Shown here in pieces: positions 56,372 to 64,000 of a stretch of 64,000 nucleotides of DNA. A model generated the notes under the pieces. It was not told where the DNA came from. It made no database searches and saw only the letters and a program-made list of their open reading frames with translations. Both the position numbers and the translations under genes were made by a program. How positions within the stretch are numbered: position 1 is the stretch's first letter; every line of letters starts with the position of its first letter. The stretch is from Parundibacterium terreum (GTDB taxonomy: Bacteria > Pseudomonadota > Gammaproteobacteria > Burkholderiales > Burkholderiaceae_D), in the NCBI RefSeq assembly GCF_014636315.1, contig NZ_BMED01000003.1, forward strand, positions 310,001-374,000, given 5' to 3'.

Positions 56372-56608
56372 ATCTGCTAGTCTGGAACTTGTCTCGCTGT
56401 ATTTGTCTCACTGTATTTATCGGTTGATATCAGATGAGTTTCAGCCATTGCTCTACCGGGCTTTCCTTGCAGGCCCGGGTTCGTATGATGGGATGTATGC
56501 CAGGGATTTAGCCGGCAGGCCGATTTGGACGCATAGATAAAAAGATCGACGGGCAATCCGTCCCGTTGAAACCCCTTGCAGCGCTCTATTGCGTCACTCA
56601 TTTATATT

Positions 56609-57868
56609 ATGTCTTCCAATCCAGAACCGGCCGCATCCACCACTTTCAAGCTGGCCGGCACCAGCGCGCTGGCAACCTTGCTGGCAGCCCTGGCGATGCT
56701 GGGGCCGTTTTCCATCGATACCTACCTGCCGGCTTTCCCGGCGATACAGTCCACCCTGCATGCCAGTGCGATCGAAGTACAGCAGACGCTGACTGCCTAC
56801 ATGCTGGCCTTCGCGGTGATGATACTGTGGCATGGCGCACTGTCGGATGCATTCGGCCGCCGCAACATCATCCTGGTATCGCTGGCAGTGTTCGCGGTTG
56901 CCTCCTTTGGCTGCGCGTCCGCGCACAGCATCCATTACCTGTGGGGCTTTCGCATCCTGCAAGGGGTGTCGGCCGGAGCCGGGGTTGTAGTCGGACGAGC
57001 CATCATCCGGGATATGTACGCCGGAGCGCCGGCCGAGCGCCTGTTGTCGCTGGTGACGATGATTTTCTCCATTGCGCCTGCCATTGCGCCGATTTTAGGC
57101 GGCTGGATAGTCACTTTTTCGGGCTGGAGGACCATCTTTTTATTGTTATTTGGGTATACAGTAGTTTTACTATGGGTCTGCTATAAACGCCTGCCGGAGT
57201 CGCTTCCAGTAGAAAAACGTCAACCTTTTAGCGCTGAATTTCTGTGGCAAAGCTACAAAATGGTGTTCAAATCACCACTGTTTCACCTGAAGGCCGGCAC
57301 CATTGCCTTCAATTTTGCGGGCCTGTTTTTGTATGTTTCGGCCGCTCCGGTGTTCATTACCCAGCATCTTAAACTGGGTCCGGATCAGTTCGGCTGGCAG
57401 TTCGTGCCTTCGGTTGGAGGCATCTTTTTCGGCGCGCTGACGGCAAATCGCCTGGCTGGAAAAATCACCGTATGGCGGCAGGTGAATACCGGTTTTTATT
57501 TTCTGATTGGCGCATCGCTGTTCAATTTTATCTATCACGCATTCTTGCCGGCTATGTTGCCATGGTCGGTGATCACCTTGTTCTTTTACACCTTCGGCAT
57601 GTCGCTGGTGGCTCCCGGCGCGACGCTGCTGGTTTTGGATCTTTTCCCTACAATACGGGGCATCGTTGCATCTTGCCAGTCATTTTCTGTGACCGTGCTG
57701 GGCGCGATTGTGGCCGGCGTGGTCGCTCCGATACTGGACCACTCCGTGTTGATGCTTGCGCTTGGGCAACTGTTTTTTGCCTGCGCCGGTATGACGACCT
57801 GGTACATGTCACGGGCCTATGCGCGCATGCTTTCAGGCAAGAAAAACGCCTGGGAAAGTATTGAATAG
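56609..57868 (+). CDS. Bcr/CflA-family multidrug efflux transporter
   Basis: A 419-residue major-facilitator protein with 12 predicted membrane helices. The Bcr/CflA group start AMLGPFSIDTYLPAFPAI is present, motif A is GALSDAFGRRN, and RILQGVSAGAGVVVGRAIIRD marks drug:H+ antiporters of this group. It probably exports small drugs or amino-acid-like compounds from the cytosol; the substrate is unknown. The ATG (MSSNPEPAAS) fits the family better than upstream starts. It follows gabD by 237 bp, in which I see nothing. Confidence 0.88.
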   Translation: MSSNPEPAASTTFKLAGTSALATLLAALAMLGPFSIDTYLPAFPAIQSTLHASAIEVQQTLTAYMLAFAVMILWHGALSDAFGRRNIILVSLAVFAVASFGCASAHSIHYLWGFRILQGVSAGAGVVVGRAIIRDMYAGAPAERLLSLVTMIFSIAPAIAPILGGWIVTFSGWRTIFLLLFGYTVVLLWVCYKRLPESLPVEKRQPFSAEFLWQSYKMVFKSPLFHLKAGTIAFNFAGLFLYVSAAPVFITQHLKLGPDQFGWQFVPSVGGIFFGALTANRLAGKITVWRQVNTGFYFLIGASLFNFIYHAFLPAMLPWSVITLFFYTFGMSLVAPGATLLVLDLFPTIRGIVASCQSFSVTVLGAIVAGVVAPILDHSVLMLALGQLFFACAGMTTWYMSRAYARMLSGKKNAWESIE

Positions 57869-58410
57869 AAGCTCTGCACGCAAAATGGAATGCACTTATC
57901 ATTTGATAAGAGACACGCATTTTCACCAGCCTTAATTTCCTGATTGCACCAAAAAAGATCGTCTCATTTCTGTCTATGCACTTTATTGTTGCATTGCAAA
58001 CTTTCCACAGCATTGGAACTTTTTCTTTCAAAATCAGTCACTGTCATTGGTAAAGACGAAATTAATTTGTATTTAGGCACTTGAAATTTTTGTCCTTAAC
58101 TACATTTTGTTAATGCTCTGCACCATTTTTGATTTTTGACTATAATGCGAAGCCGTTTGGGTAAAGTCTCTGATAATTTTGTTATATGTTAATGAGATAT
58201 CGTTATTGTATTTTTTTGACGACATCTGTCAGAGTGCTTTGACAAGCATTGGACAATTCATCAAGTTGTCACTTTCCGCAGGTATAGTGAAATTCGTCGT
58301 TGGGTCTGTAATCCGGATTCAAGGCTTTTGAGACCTGCTAACTTATCGATGTCGATTAAGCAATATATTTTCGGCATGAAACAAATTTCAATTTTTTTTG
58401 GAATCTATAA
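57869..58410. other. 542-bp gene-free, A+T-rich region upstream of the porin
   Basis: No plausible gene on either strand. It contains a perfect palindrome, CTTATCA-TT-TGATAAG (57895-57910), 27 bp past the transporter stop. It also has a TATAAT hexamer at 58141-58146, a TTGACA at 58239-58244, and the short inverted repeat GACAA-N9-TTGTC (58252-58270). Strong -35/-10 pairing could not be set. The A+T excess is typical of regulatory DNA before an abundant porin gene, and multiple regulator sites are likely. Confidence 0.6.
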
Positions 58411-59430
58411 ATGAAAAAATCACTACTCGCAGTTGCCTTGTTGGGCGCTTTCTCCGGTGCAGCTTTTGCACAATCTTCCGTAACAGTTTACGGTTTGATC
58501 GATGCTGGTATCTCCCGCGATGACAACGGCGCTCCAGCCGGTGCTAAACTGGGTCAAGACAGCGGCCTGCAAAACGGTTCCCGTCTGGGTTTCAAAGGTA
58601 CTGAAGATCTGGGCGGCGGTCTGAAAGCCAACTTCGTATTGGAAAGCGGCATCAAAGAAGACACAGGTACATACGATCAAGGCGGTCTGTCTTTCGGTCG
58701 TCAAGCTTATGTTGGTTTGTCCGGTGACTTCGGTTCCGTGAACCTGGGTCGTCAAAAATCCATCACTTACACCATCAGCGAAACAGTAGATCCTTTCTCC
58801 CTGGGTCTGGCTGGTAACATCGACCGTCTGTTCAAAACAGGCTCACGTCGTGACAACGCTGTAACTTACACAACAACAAACCTGAGCGGCTTCACTGGTA
58901 GCGCTCAATACGCATTCGGCGAAGTTGCTGGTAACAACACAGCAAACCGTACCCTGGGCGTTTCCGGTACTTACGCTGCTGGTCCTGTGTACGCAGCGAT
59001 CGCATACGAAAAAGTTAACGATGCAAACGGCAACCTGGGTCTGGCTTCTGCTAGCGCAGGCAAGAAATTGTTCGTCGGCGGTACTTACGATTTCGGCGTA
59101 GCTAAGGCACACGCAGCTTACGAAAACCTGAAAGGTTCCACAAGCCTGACAAACCTGACAGAAACAGAACAGCGTATCTGGATGATCGGTGCATCTGTAC
59201 CTTTCGGCGCAAGCTCTTTCCTGGTTGACTACACACGTGTGAAAGACGAAAACCTGGCTAACGCTAACGCTAAGCAATACGCTTTGGGTTACCTGTATGC
59301 CTTGTCCAAGCGTACTAACCTGTACACTTCGTACTCCCGTACTACTAACGACGCAAACGTTGCTTACAACGCTGGCGTTAAAGGCGGCACAGATTCCCTG
59401 TTCAGCGCAGGTATCCGTCACCTGTTCTAA
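58411..59430 (+). CDS. outer-membrane general porin
   Basis: A 339-residue trimeric 16-strand porin of the Bordetella/Neisseria type. The signal peptide (1-20, ending AFA) is followed by QSSVTVYGLIDAGIS; the loop-rich barrel contains NGSRLGFKGTEDLGGGLKANFVLESG, and the last residue is Phe (SAGIRHLF), needed for BAM insertion. Codon use is strikingly restricted (CTG, GGT, AAC, CGT, ACA), unlike neighbours, which points to very high expression rather than transfer. Only a weak GGAA ribosome-binding site is visible. A strong terminator follows. Confidence 0.95.
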   Translation: MKKSLLAVALLGAFSGAAFAQSSVTVYGLIDAGISRDDNGAPAGAKLGQDSGLQNGSRLGFKGTEDLGGGLKANFVLESGIKEDTGTYDQGGLSFGRQAYVGLSGDFGSVNLGRQKSITYTISETVDPFSLGLAGNIDRLFKTGSRRDNAVTYTTTNLSGFTGSAQYAFGEVAGNNTANRTLGVSGTYAAGPVYAAIAYEKVNDANGNLGLASASAGKKLFVGGTYDFGVAKAHAAYENLKGSTSLTNLTETEQRIWMIGASVPFGASSFLVDYTRVKDENLANANAKQYALGYLYALSKRTNLYTSYSRTTNDANVAYNAGVKGGTDSLFSAGIRHLF

Positions 59431-59866
59431 TCAATTTCAGGCGTTTGCCTGATCTGGATTAAACAAATAAAAATGGGGCAGCCAGAAATGGCTGCCCCAT
59501 TTTTTATTGGAATTTCGGATATTGTGCCGGGAATAAGGATTAATATGAAAGAAGTAACATTTCGTAAGAATTTTTTTCTCGCATGCAATATTCGGCAAGG
59601 GTATGATTCTGGGAACAAATCTACCGGCCTTGAGCAGCCGGGCGCAGGAATGTCTGCAAGCCGTTATGCTTTGCAGGGTGTTCGCGGCAGGCGATAGGAT
59701 TGCAACGCTTTACTGGCTGTTGCCGTAATAATGAGGCAATATCTGACAGCCAGAGAAACACGCCGGCGGTAAGGGCCGCCAGAGCGGCGCCGGGTTCAAT
59801 GACAAGCAGCAGGCGCGGATGCCAGGCTGGGAAAACAACGGAGCGGATAGTTCCGGGAGATATACA
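59431..59866. other. 436-bp region without gene between porin and response regulator
   Basis: After the porin terminator I see no credible ORF. A minus-strand reading has one hydrophobic stretch but starts inside the next gene. The promoter for the GGDEF gene should lie here but was not located. Confidence 0.6.
59470..59505 (+). terminator. Rho-independent terminator of the porin gene
   Basis: AAATGGGGCAGCC pairs with GGCTGCCCCATTT around AGAAAT, followed by TTT and ATT. It lies 40 bp past the stop; the stem is long and G+C rich. Confidence 0.92.
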
Positions 59867-60754
59867 ATGAAAATACTCATCGCGGATGATGAGCCGATTT
59901 CTCTCTTGTATTTGCAAGCCGTTCTGGAAGAGTGGGACTACGAAGTAGTGACCGCCAGTGACGGCAATCAGGCTTGCGAAATTCTGCAAAGCCCGGATGC
60001 GCCCATGCTCGCGATCATAGATTGGATGATGCCCGGCATGGATGGCATTGATGTCTGCCGCGTCGTACGCGAAAGCGTCAAGGACCGCTATGTATATATG
60101 ATCATGCTGACCGGTAAAAGCGAAACTGAATTCATTGTGGAAGCGATGAATGCCGGCGCCGACGATTTTATCAGCAAGCCTTTCAACATCGATGAACTGC
60201 AGGTTCGCGTGCGCGCCGGCCGCCGTATTGCAGATCTTGAGCAAAAACTCCGCATCAAGGCCAGCCACGACGCGCTGACCGGGCTTTACAACCGCGGCAC
60301 GATTCTGGAGATCCTGCAAAAGGAATTGACCCGCCATCAAAGGAACAAGCATTCATTTGCGATTATTTTCGGGGATCTTGATCACTTCAAGCGCATTAAT
60401 GACGACTTCGGCCATCTGGCCGGCGACATGGTTTTGCGCGAGGCCGCTGCCAGGATTTCGGCCGTGCTGCGGCCCTATGATTCGCTGGGCCGCTATGGCG
60501 GAGAAGAGCTGCTGATCGTTTTGCCGGGTTGTGACGCCATTGAAGCGACCGAGATCGCCGAGCGGGTCAGGCTAGCCATTTGCAATAAACCTGTAACGAC
60601 CGATGCGGGAGACGTTCCGACGTCGTTGAGCATGGGTGTAGCCGTGATCGCGCAGGGGCAGCAGATCAGCTTTAACGGCCTGATTCACCTGGCTGACGCG
60701 GCACTTTATATCGCCAAGGATAAAGGGCGAAACCGGGTGGAGCTGGCTATTTGA
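59867..60754 (+). CDS. REC-GGDEF response regulator, diguanylate cyclase
   Basis: A 295-residue regulator. The N-terminal receiver has Asp52 (IIDWMMPGMDG) and Lys104 (FISKPFN). The C-terminal GGDEF domain reads GGEEL (211-215), an active variant; the RxxD inhibitory site (RPYD) sits five residues upstream, and FGDLDHFKRINDDFGH binds GTP/Mg. It would make cyclic di-GMP when phosphorylated and be feedback inhibited. GGGAGA precedes the ATG; a longer reading was rejected. The soluble histidine kinase starts 114 bp downstream and is the likely partner. Confidence 0.93.
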   Translation: MKILIADDEPISLLYLQAVLEEWDYEVVTASDGNQACEILQSPDAPMLAIIDWMMPGMDGIDVCRVVRESVKDRYVYMIMLTGKSETEFIVEAMNAGADDFISKPFNIDELQVRVRAGRRIADLEQKLRIKASHDALTGLYNRGTILEILQKELTRHQRNKHSFAIIFGDLDHFKRINDDFGHLAGDMVLREAAARISAVLRPYDSLGRYGGEELLIVLPGCDAIEATEIAERVRLAICNKPVTTDAGDVPTSLSMGVAVIAQGQQISFNGLIHLADAALYIAKDKGRNRVELAI

Positions 60755-60868
60755 TGCCTGATGATGTCAGGCGATGCCGGCTACTCGGCTATCCGCTCTT
60801 GCCCATGCAGTACAAGATAGTGCTGTCCAATTAATCCGCTCTTGATTGCCTGCCAGGCGCGCAGATAA

Positions 60869-63685
60869 ATGAAAATGTTCGTCACCAACGAGGATGTGCT
60901 TCAACTGGAGGGGGGTCTACCCACTCTGGAAGGTGATGCGCGCCTGCATGGTTTGGTGACGCTGGCCTGGTATGTACGTCAGCGCGACACCCGCCGGGCG
61001 ATTGCGCTGGCGGCAGAAGCCGATGCGCTGCTGGCCACCTCGGGTTTGCCGGAATCGCAGCGGCGCGGCCTGCGTGCCAGGCTTTCGCTGGTCCATGGCG
61101 AGGCCAAGTGGCTGTTTGCCGATCTGGAGGATGCCCGGCAATTGGCTGAGCAAGCCGTGCATGAATTTCAACTGCTGGACGATCGCCTGGGCAGTTCCGA
61201 CGCGCATTTTCTGCTGGGTTCTATCGTCGTCAGTCTTGGTAATCCGCTGCGTGTCGCCAGTGAAATGGAGGCGGCCGCTTCCTATGCACGCGAGGCGGGA
61301 GACAAGGTGCGTGAAGAACTGGCCGAAGGAGGCCTGGCATTCAATGTCGCGGTGAAAGACGTGCACGGAGCTGCATTGCGCTGGGGCGAGCGCTTTTTTG
61401 CAGACCGCTCCGACCCGGACCTTGCGCTGCAAGTCACCGTGCATGAATTCCTGTCGCAGATTGCCGGGCTGTCCGGCGATTTTGCCAAGGCCCTCACACA
61501 TGGCATGCGCGCCTATGAGGCGGCACTGGCTACCGGCCAGCTTCGCCGCGCCATTCATACTGCGGCCAATGTAGGCGATGCTTTCAATAGCCTGAACGAC
61601 CACCAGGAAGCGCTGGTGTGGATGCAGCGCAGCCATGATCTGGCGCGGCCCACCGGCTGGCCGGCCAGCATAGGCCTGTGCCTGACTCAGATGGCGGAAA
61701 CCTTGCGCCGCCTGGGACGCCTGGCGCCGGCGCAGGAACTTCTGGAAGAAGCGCTGTTTTTGCTGACGCCGCTGGTCGGTTCGCGCAATTACCTGATGGC
61801 GCTGCGCTACCAGGGTGATCTGGCGCTCGATTGCGGGGATTTTGAACTGGCGCTGAACAGTTTCCAGCAATTGAAACAGCGTGCAGATGCGCTGTCACAG
61901 GTGGATTTCCAGATCGGTTCGCGGCGCGGCCTGGCACATGCCATGTCCGAGAGGGATTTGCCGGAGCAGGCGCTGGCGATCGCGCAAGAGGCGCTGACCC
62001 TGGCGCAGCGCAGTAAGGACAATTTTCGGCAGATCGATGTATTGAAGGTGCTGGCCGCGATCCATGCACGCCACACCCTGCCGCCGCCTGAGGATATGAG
62101 CGAGCCTAGCGCCCCCCTGCATTACCTGCAGCAGGCACTGGATGTGGCAGCGGTCATCAAGGGTTATACGATACCCGGCAGTTTGCTGGACGCCATCGCC
62201 GATGCCCATGCAGCGCTGGGCGATTTCAAGGAAGCCTTTGTCGTCGGACGCCTGGCGATCGCGGCACGCGACAAGACCCATAACCAGGAAGCGAGCAACC
62301 GCGCCACCGCGATGCAGGTCAGCCACCAGACCGAGCGCATGCGTGCCGAAGGCGAGTACCACCGGCAACTGGCGATCGCCGAAGCCAAGCGCGCCGAGGT
62401 GCTGCAGCAAACCAGCGCCAGCCTGGAAAGGCTGGGAGCGATAGGCCAGGAGATCACCGCCAACCTGGATCTGGTTGCTGTATTCCAGGCGCTGAACCGG
62501 CATGTGCACGGGCTGCTGCATGTGACTTCGTTCGTCATCTACCTAATGGATACCGACAGGCAGCACCTGACCTCCGCATTCGGTGTGGAAAACGGGCAGC
62601 CGCTGCCGGTCAACCGCATCTCCATGTCCGATCCCAACTCCAACTCCGGCCGCTGCGTGCGTGAGCAGAAGGAGATCATGATAGAGATCGATCCCGGCGA
62701 AAAAAATCCTAACCTGGTGCCGGGCACGGAGGCAACGCTGAGCCTGCTGTTTGCGCCATTGACGATCTCCGACCGTGTGCTGGGTGTGATGACGATACAA
62801 TCGTCCGAGCAGCATGCGTATGGCGAGCGTGAACGCCTGATCTTCCGTACGCTGTGCGCCTATGGGGCGATTGCCGTGGACAATGCCAATGCTTACCGCT
62901 TGCTGAAAGAAACCCAGGCGCAACTGGTGGCGCAGGAAAAACTGGCGGCGCTAGGCTCGCTGGTGGCGGGTGTCGCGCATGAATTGAATACGCCTATAGG
63001 CAATTGCCTGCTGGTCGCCAGTACGCTGGCCGAGAATACCAAGATATTGACGGCCAAGCTGGACGGGCAGGGTTTGAAGCGCTCCGATTTGAATGCCTAC
63101 TGCAGTGATGCCACGACTTCGTCAGCGATCCTGATGCGGGGCCTGACCAGTGCTGCCACGCTGGTCAGCAGCTTCAAGCAGGTAGCGGTGGACCGTACCT
63201 CCGAGCAGCGCCGCGTGTTTGACCTGCACCAGGTCATGCAGGAGATTATCGCCACGCTGAATTTGCGCATAGGTCAATCCGGCCAGGTGATATCGCTGGA
63301 TGTTCCGCCGCATATCGCCATGGACAGCTATCCGGGCTCCCTGGGCCAGGTTGTCACCAACCTGATCGACAATGCGCTGCTGCATGCTTTTGACGACAGC
63401 AAACCAGGGCGCATGTGCTTGTCCGCGCGGATGGCTGAACCGGGTTTTGTCAGGATAGAGTTCAGAGACAACGGGGTCGGCATTCCGCAAGAAAACCTGA
63501 AACGCATCTTCGATCCCTTCTTTACTACCAAGCTGGGGCAGGGCGGCAGCGGCCTTGGCCTGAATATCTGCTACAACATCGTCACTTCAATACTGAATGG
63601 CGACATCAGCGTACAAAGCGAGCTCGGTACCGGCAGTACCTTCATTGTGGAGCTGCCGCTGAAGGTGCAGGAAAAGCGGGGCTAA
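60869..63685 (+). CDS. soluble TPR-GAF hybrid sensor histidine kinase
   Basis: A 938-residue kinase without membrane segments. About 1-490 are helical TPR-like repeats (for example ALVWMQRSHDLARPTGWPAS, EALTLAQRSK). A coiled coil (about 480-530) leads to a GAF domain (about 535-690). The transmitter has His704 in SLVAGVAHELNTPIGN, an N-box LIDNALLHAF, DNGVGIP and GGSGLGLNICYNIV. TPR input resembles ligand- or protein-sensing enzymes such as trigger-like kinases. The ATG has a close second ATG (Met3). It lies behind the REC-GGDEF gene, which is its probable target; a terminator-like hairpin follows. Confidence 0.9.
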   Translation: MKMFVTNEDVLQLEGGLPTLEGDARLHGLVTLAWYVRQRDTRRAIALAAEADALLATSGLPESQRRGLRARLSLVHGEAKWLFADLEDARQLAEQAVHEFQLLDDRLGSSDAHFLLGSIVVSLGNPLRVASEMEAAASYAREAGDKVREELAEGGLAFNVAVKDVHGAALRWGERFFADRSDPDLALQVTVHEFLSQIAGLSGDFAKALTHGMRAYEAALATGQLRRAIHTAANVGDAFNSLNDHQEALVWMQRSHDLARPTGWPASIGLCLTQMAETLRRLGRLAPAQELLEEALFLLTPLVGSRNYLMALRYQGDLALDCGDFELALNSFQQLKQRADALSQVDFQIGSRRGLAHAMSERDLPEQALAIAQEALTLAQRSKDNFRQIDVLKVLAAIHARHTLPPPEDMSEPSAPLHYLQQALDVAAVIKGYTIPGSLLDAIADAHAALGDFKEAFVVGRLAIAARDKTHNQEASNRATAMQVSHQTERMRAEGEYHRQLAIAEAKRAEVLQQTSASLERLGAIGQEITANLDLVAVFQALNRHVHGLLHVTSFVIYLMDTDRQHLTSAFGVENGQPLPVNRISMSDPNSNSGRCVREQKEIMIEIDPGEKNPNLVPGTEATLSLLFAPLTISDRVLGVMTIQSSEQHAYGERERLIFRTLCAYGAIAVDNANAYRLLKETQAQLVAQEKLAALGSLVAGVAHELNTPIGNCLLVASTLAENTKILTAKLDGQGLKRSDLNAYCSDATTSSAILMRGLTSAATLVSSFKQVAVDRTSEQRRVFDLHQVMQEIIATLNLRIGQSGQVISLDVPPHIAMDSYPGSLGQVVTNLIDNALLHAFDDSKPGRMCLSARMAEPGFVRIEFRDNGVGIPQENLKRIFDPFFTTKLGQGGSGLGLNICYNIVTSILNGDISVQSELGTGSTFIVELPLKVQEKRG

Positions 63686-63703
63686 AGCAGTCCGTCAAAA
63701 CGC

Positions 63704-63738
63704 GAAGGGGCAGGCGTATCCCTACGCCTGCCCCTTTC
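63704..63738. terminator. hairpin terminator between converging genes
   Basis: GGGGCAGGCGTA pairs with TACGCCTGCCCC around TCCC; A-rich and T-rich flanks are short, so it may act in both directions for the kinase gene and the minus-strand gene. Confidence 0.75.
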
Positions 63739-63753
63739 ACTAGCACTGCCTGT

Positions 63754-64000
63754 TTAAGGCGCGCTCTTATAGGTGGTGAAGAAACGCCTTCCCAGATTGT
63801 CTTGCGCACCGATCAGCAATTGATAGCTGGATGGCACATAGCCGTCGGGTATCGTGGTTGCCGCCAGAGTCGTGGTGGTACTCAGGTCATTCGGCACGCT
63901 GAAATCCGATACGATAGGCGCAGCGCCATCGCTGGAAATGATGAAGCGCAGCATGAATACATGCGAATCAGGATTGGCTGCGGCCCAGTTGGCCCAGTTC
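63754..64000 (-). CDS. hypothetical protein, 3' end only
   Basis: The reading frame is open from the right edge, ending at 63754-63756. The C-terminal residues include NWAAANPDSHVFML, a Ser/Thr-rich stretch (FSVPNDLSTTTTLAATTI) and YQLLIGAQDNLGRRFFT. The composition (Thr, Ser, Asn, few Lys) suggests an exported or surface protein. No family was recognised. An ATG at 63954 is internal, not the true start, since the frame continues upstream. Confidence 0.6.
   Translation of the reverse strand, partial: NWANWAAANPDSHVFMLRFIISSDGAAPIVSDFSVPNDLSTTTTLAATTIPDGYVPSSYQLLIGAQDNLGRRFFTTYKSAP

Noticed and set aside
59621..60352. 243-codon minus-strand frame with a hydrophobic stretch
   Set aside because: Its only start codons lie within the REC-GGDEF coding region and the rest shows no family similarity.
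1..64000. tRNA or rRNA genes
   Set aside because: No cloverleaf-type sequence with a CCA end or rRNA core motif was recognised in the gaps; only a dedicated scan could exclude them fully.

Overview
The window looks like about 64 kb of core chromosome from a betaproteobacterium of the order Burkholderiales, most likely family Oxalobacteraceae (Herminiimonas/Janthinobacterium-like). This rests on gene order (tlpA-aroQ; pilGHIJ-chpA; yqgE-ruvX-pyrR-pyrB-pyrX; nadK-recN-hemH-apaH; fur/bamE-dapB-exbBD-leuS-lptE-holA-proA), on moderate G+C, and on protein types such as the 16-strand porin ending in Phe. No rRNA, tRNA, phage, transposase or CRISPR array was recognised. The genus is an inference from memory of family gene orders, not from a database search.

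Layout. 1-1285 (minus): aroQ start, tlpA and a hypothetical protein. 1474-10201 (plus): mpl, a YqiA-type esterase, ubiC, an RNB exoribonuclease, then a TonB-like gene, aroE, mtgA and a small membrane protein joined by 4-nt stop/start overlaps, then corA. 10202-10945: no gene, but a roughly 600-bp nested inverted repeat. 10946-13135 (minus): hemL and a divergent ThiD-like kinase; rubredoxin is divergent on plus. 13700-24295 (plus): a type IV pilus Chp-type chemosensory cluster, pilG-pilH-pilI-pilJ-chpA, ending with a 2197-residue hybrid CheA. 24365-25831 (minus): photolyase. 26105-30757 (plus): yqgE, ruvX, pyrR, pyrB, pyrX (a dihydroorotase-like protein lacking the metal-binding HxH) and plsC. 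30770-35383 (minus): apaH, hemH, recN, nadK. 35475-39057 (plus): HAD phosphatase, hrcA, a single-domain response regulator, a patatin-like lipase. 39054-41304 (minus): AsmA-like protein and a 50-residue membrane protein. 41567-42997 (plus): two DUF4398-type envelope lipoproteins, the second with an OmpA domain. 43103-52617: fur (minus), then bamE, dapB, exbB, exbD, leuS, lptE, holA, proA, hemJ (plus). 52684-63685 (plus): a chromene-carboxylate isomerase-like protein, an RlmL-type methyltransferase preceded by a palindromic element, gabD, a Bcr/CflA transporter, a highly expressed porin, a REC-GGDEF response regulator and a soluble TPR-GAF histidine kinase. An unknown exported-looking protein enters from the right edge on minus.

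How genes work together: envelope biogenesis recurs (mpl, mtgA, bamE, lptE, AsmA, OmpA-like, porin, TonB/ExbBD). Heme synthesis is represented by hemL, hemH and hemJ, and pyrimidine synthesis by pyrR-pyrB-pyrX. Signalling is rich: the pilus chemosensory array, a stand-alone CheY-like protein, and a kinase/cyclic-di-GMP regulator pair.

The most unusual material is non-coding. The 10267-10865 repeat has two inverted copies whose hairpin arms differ in sequence yet remain base-paired, suggesting selected structure. A second, unrelated palindromic element lies at 53372-53474.
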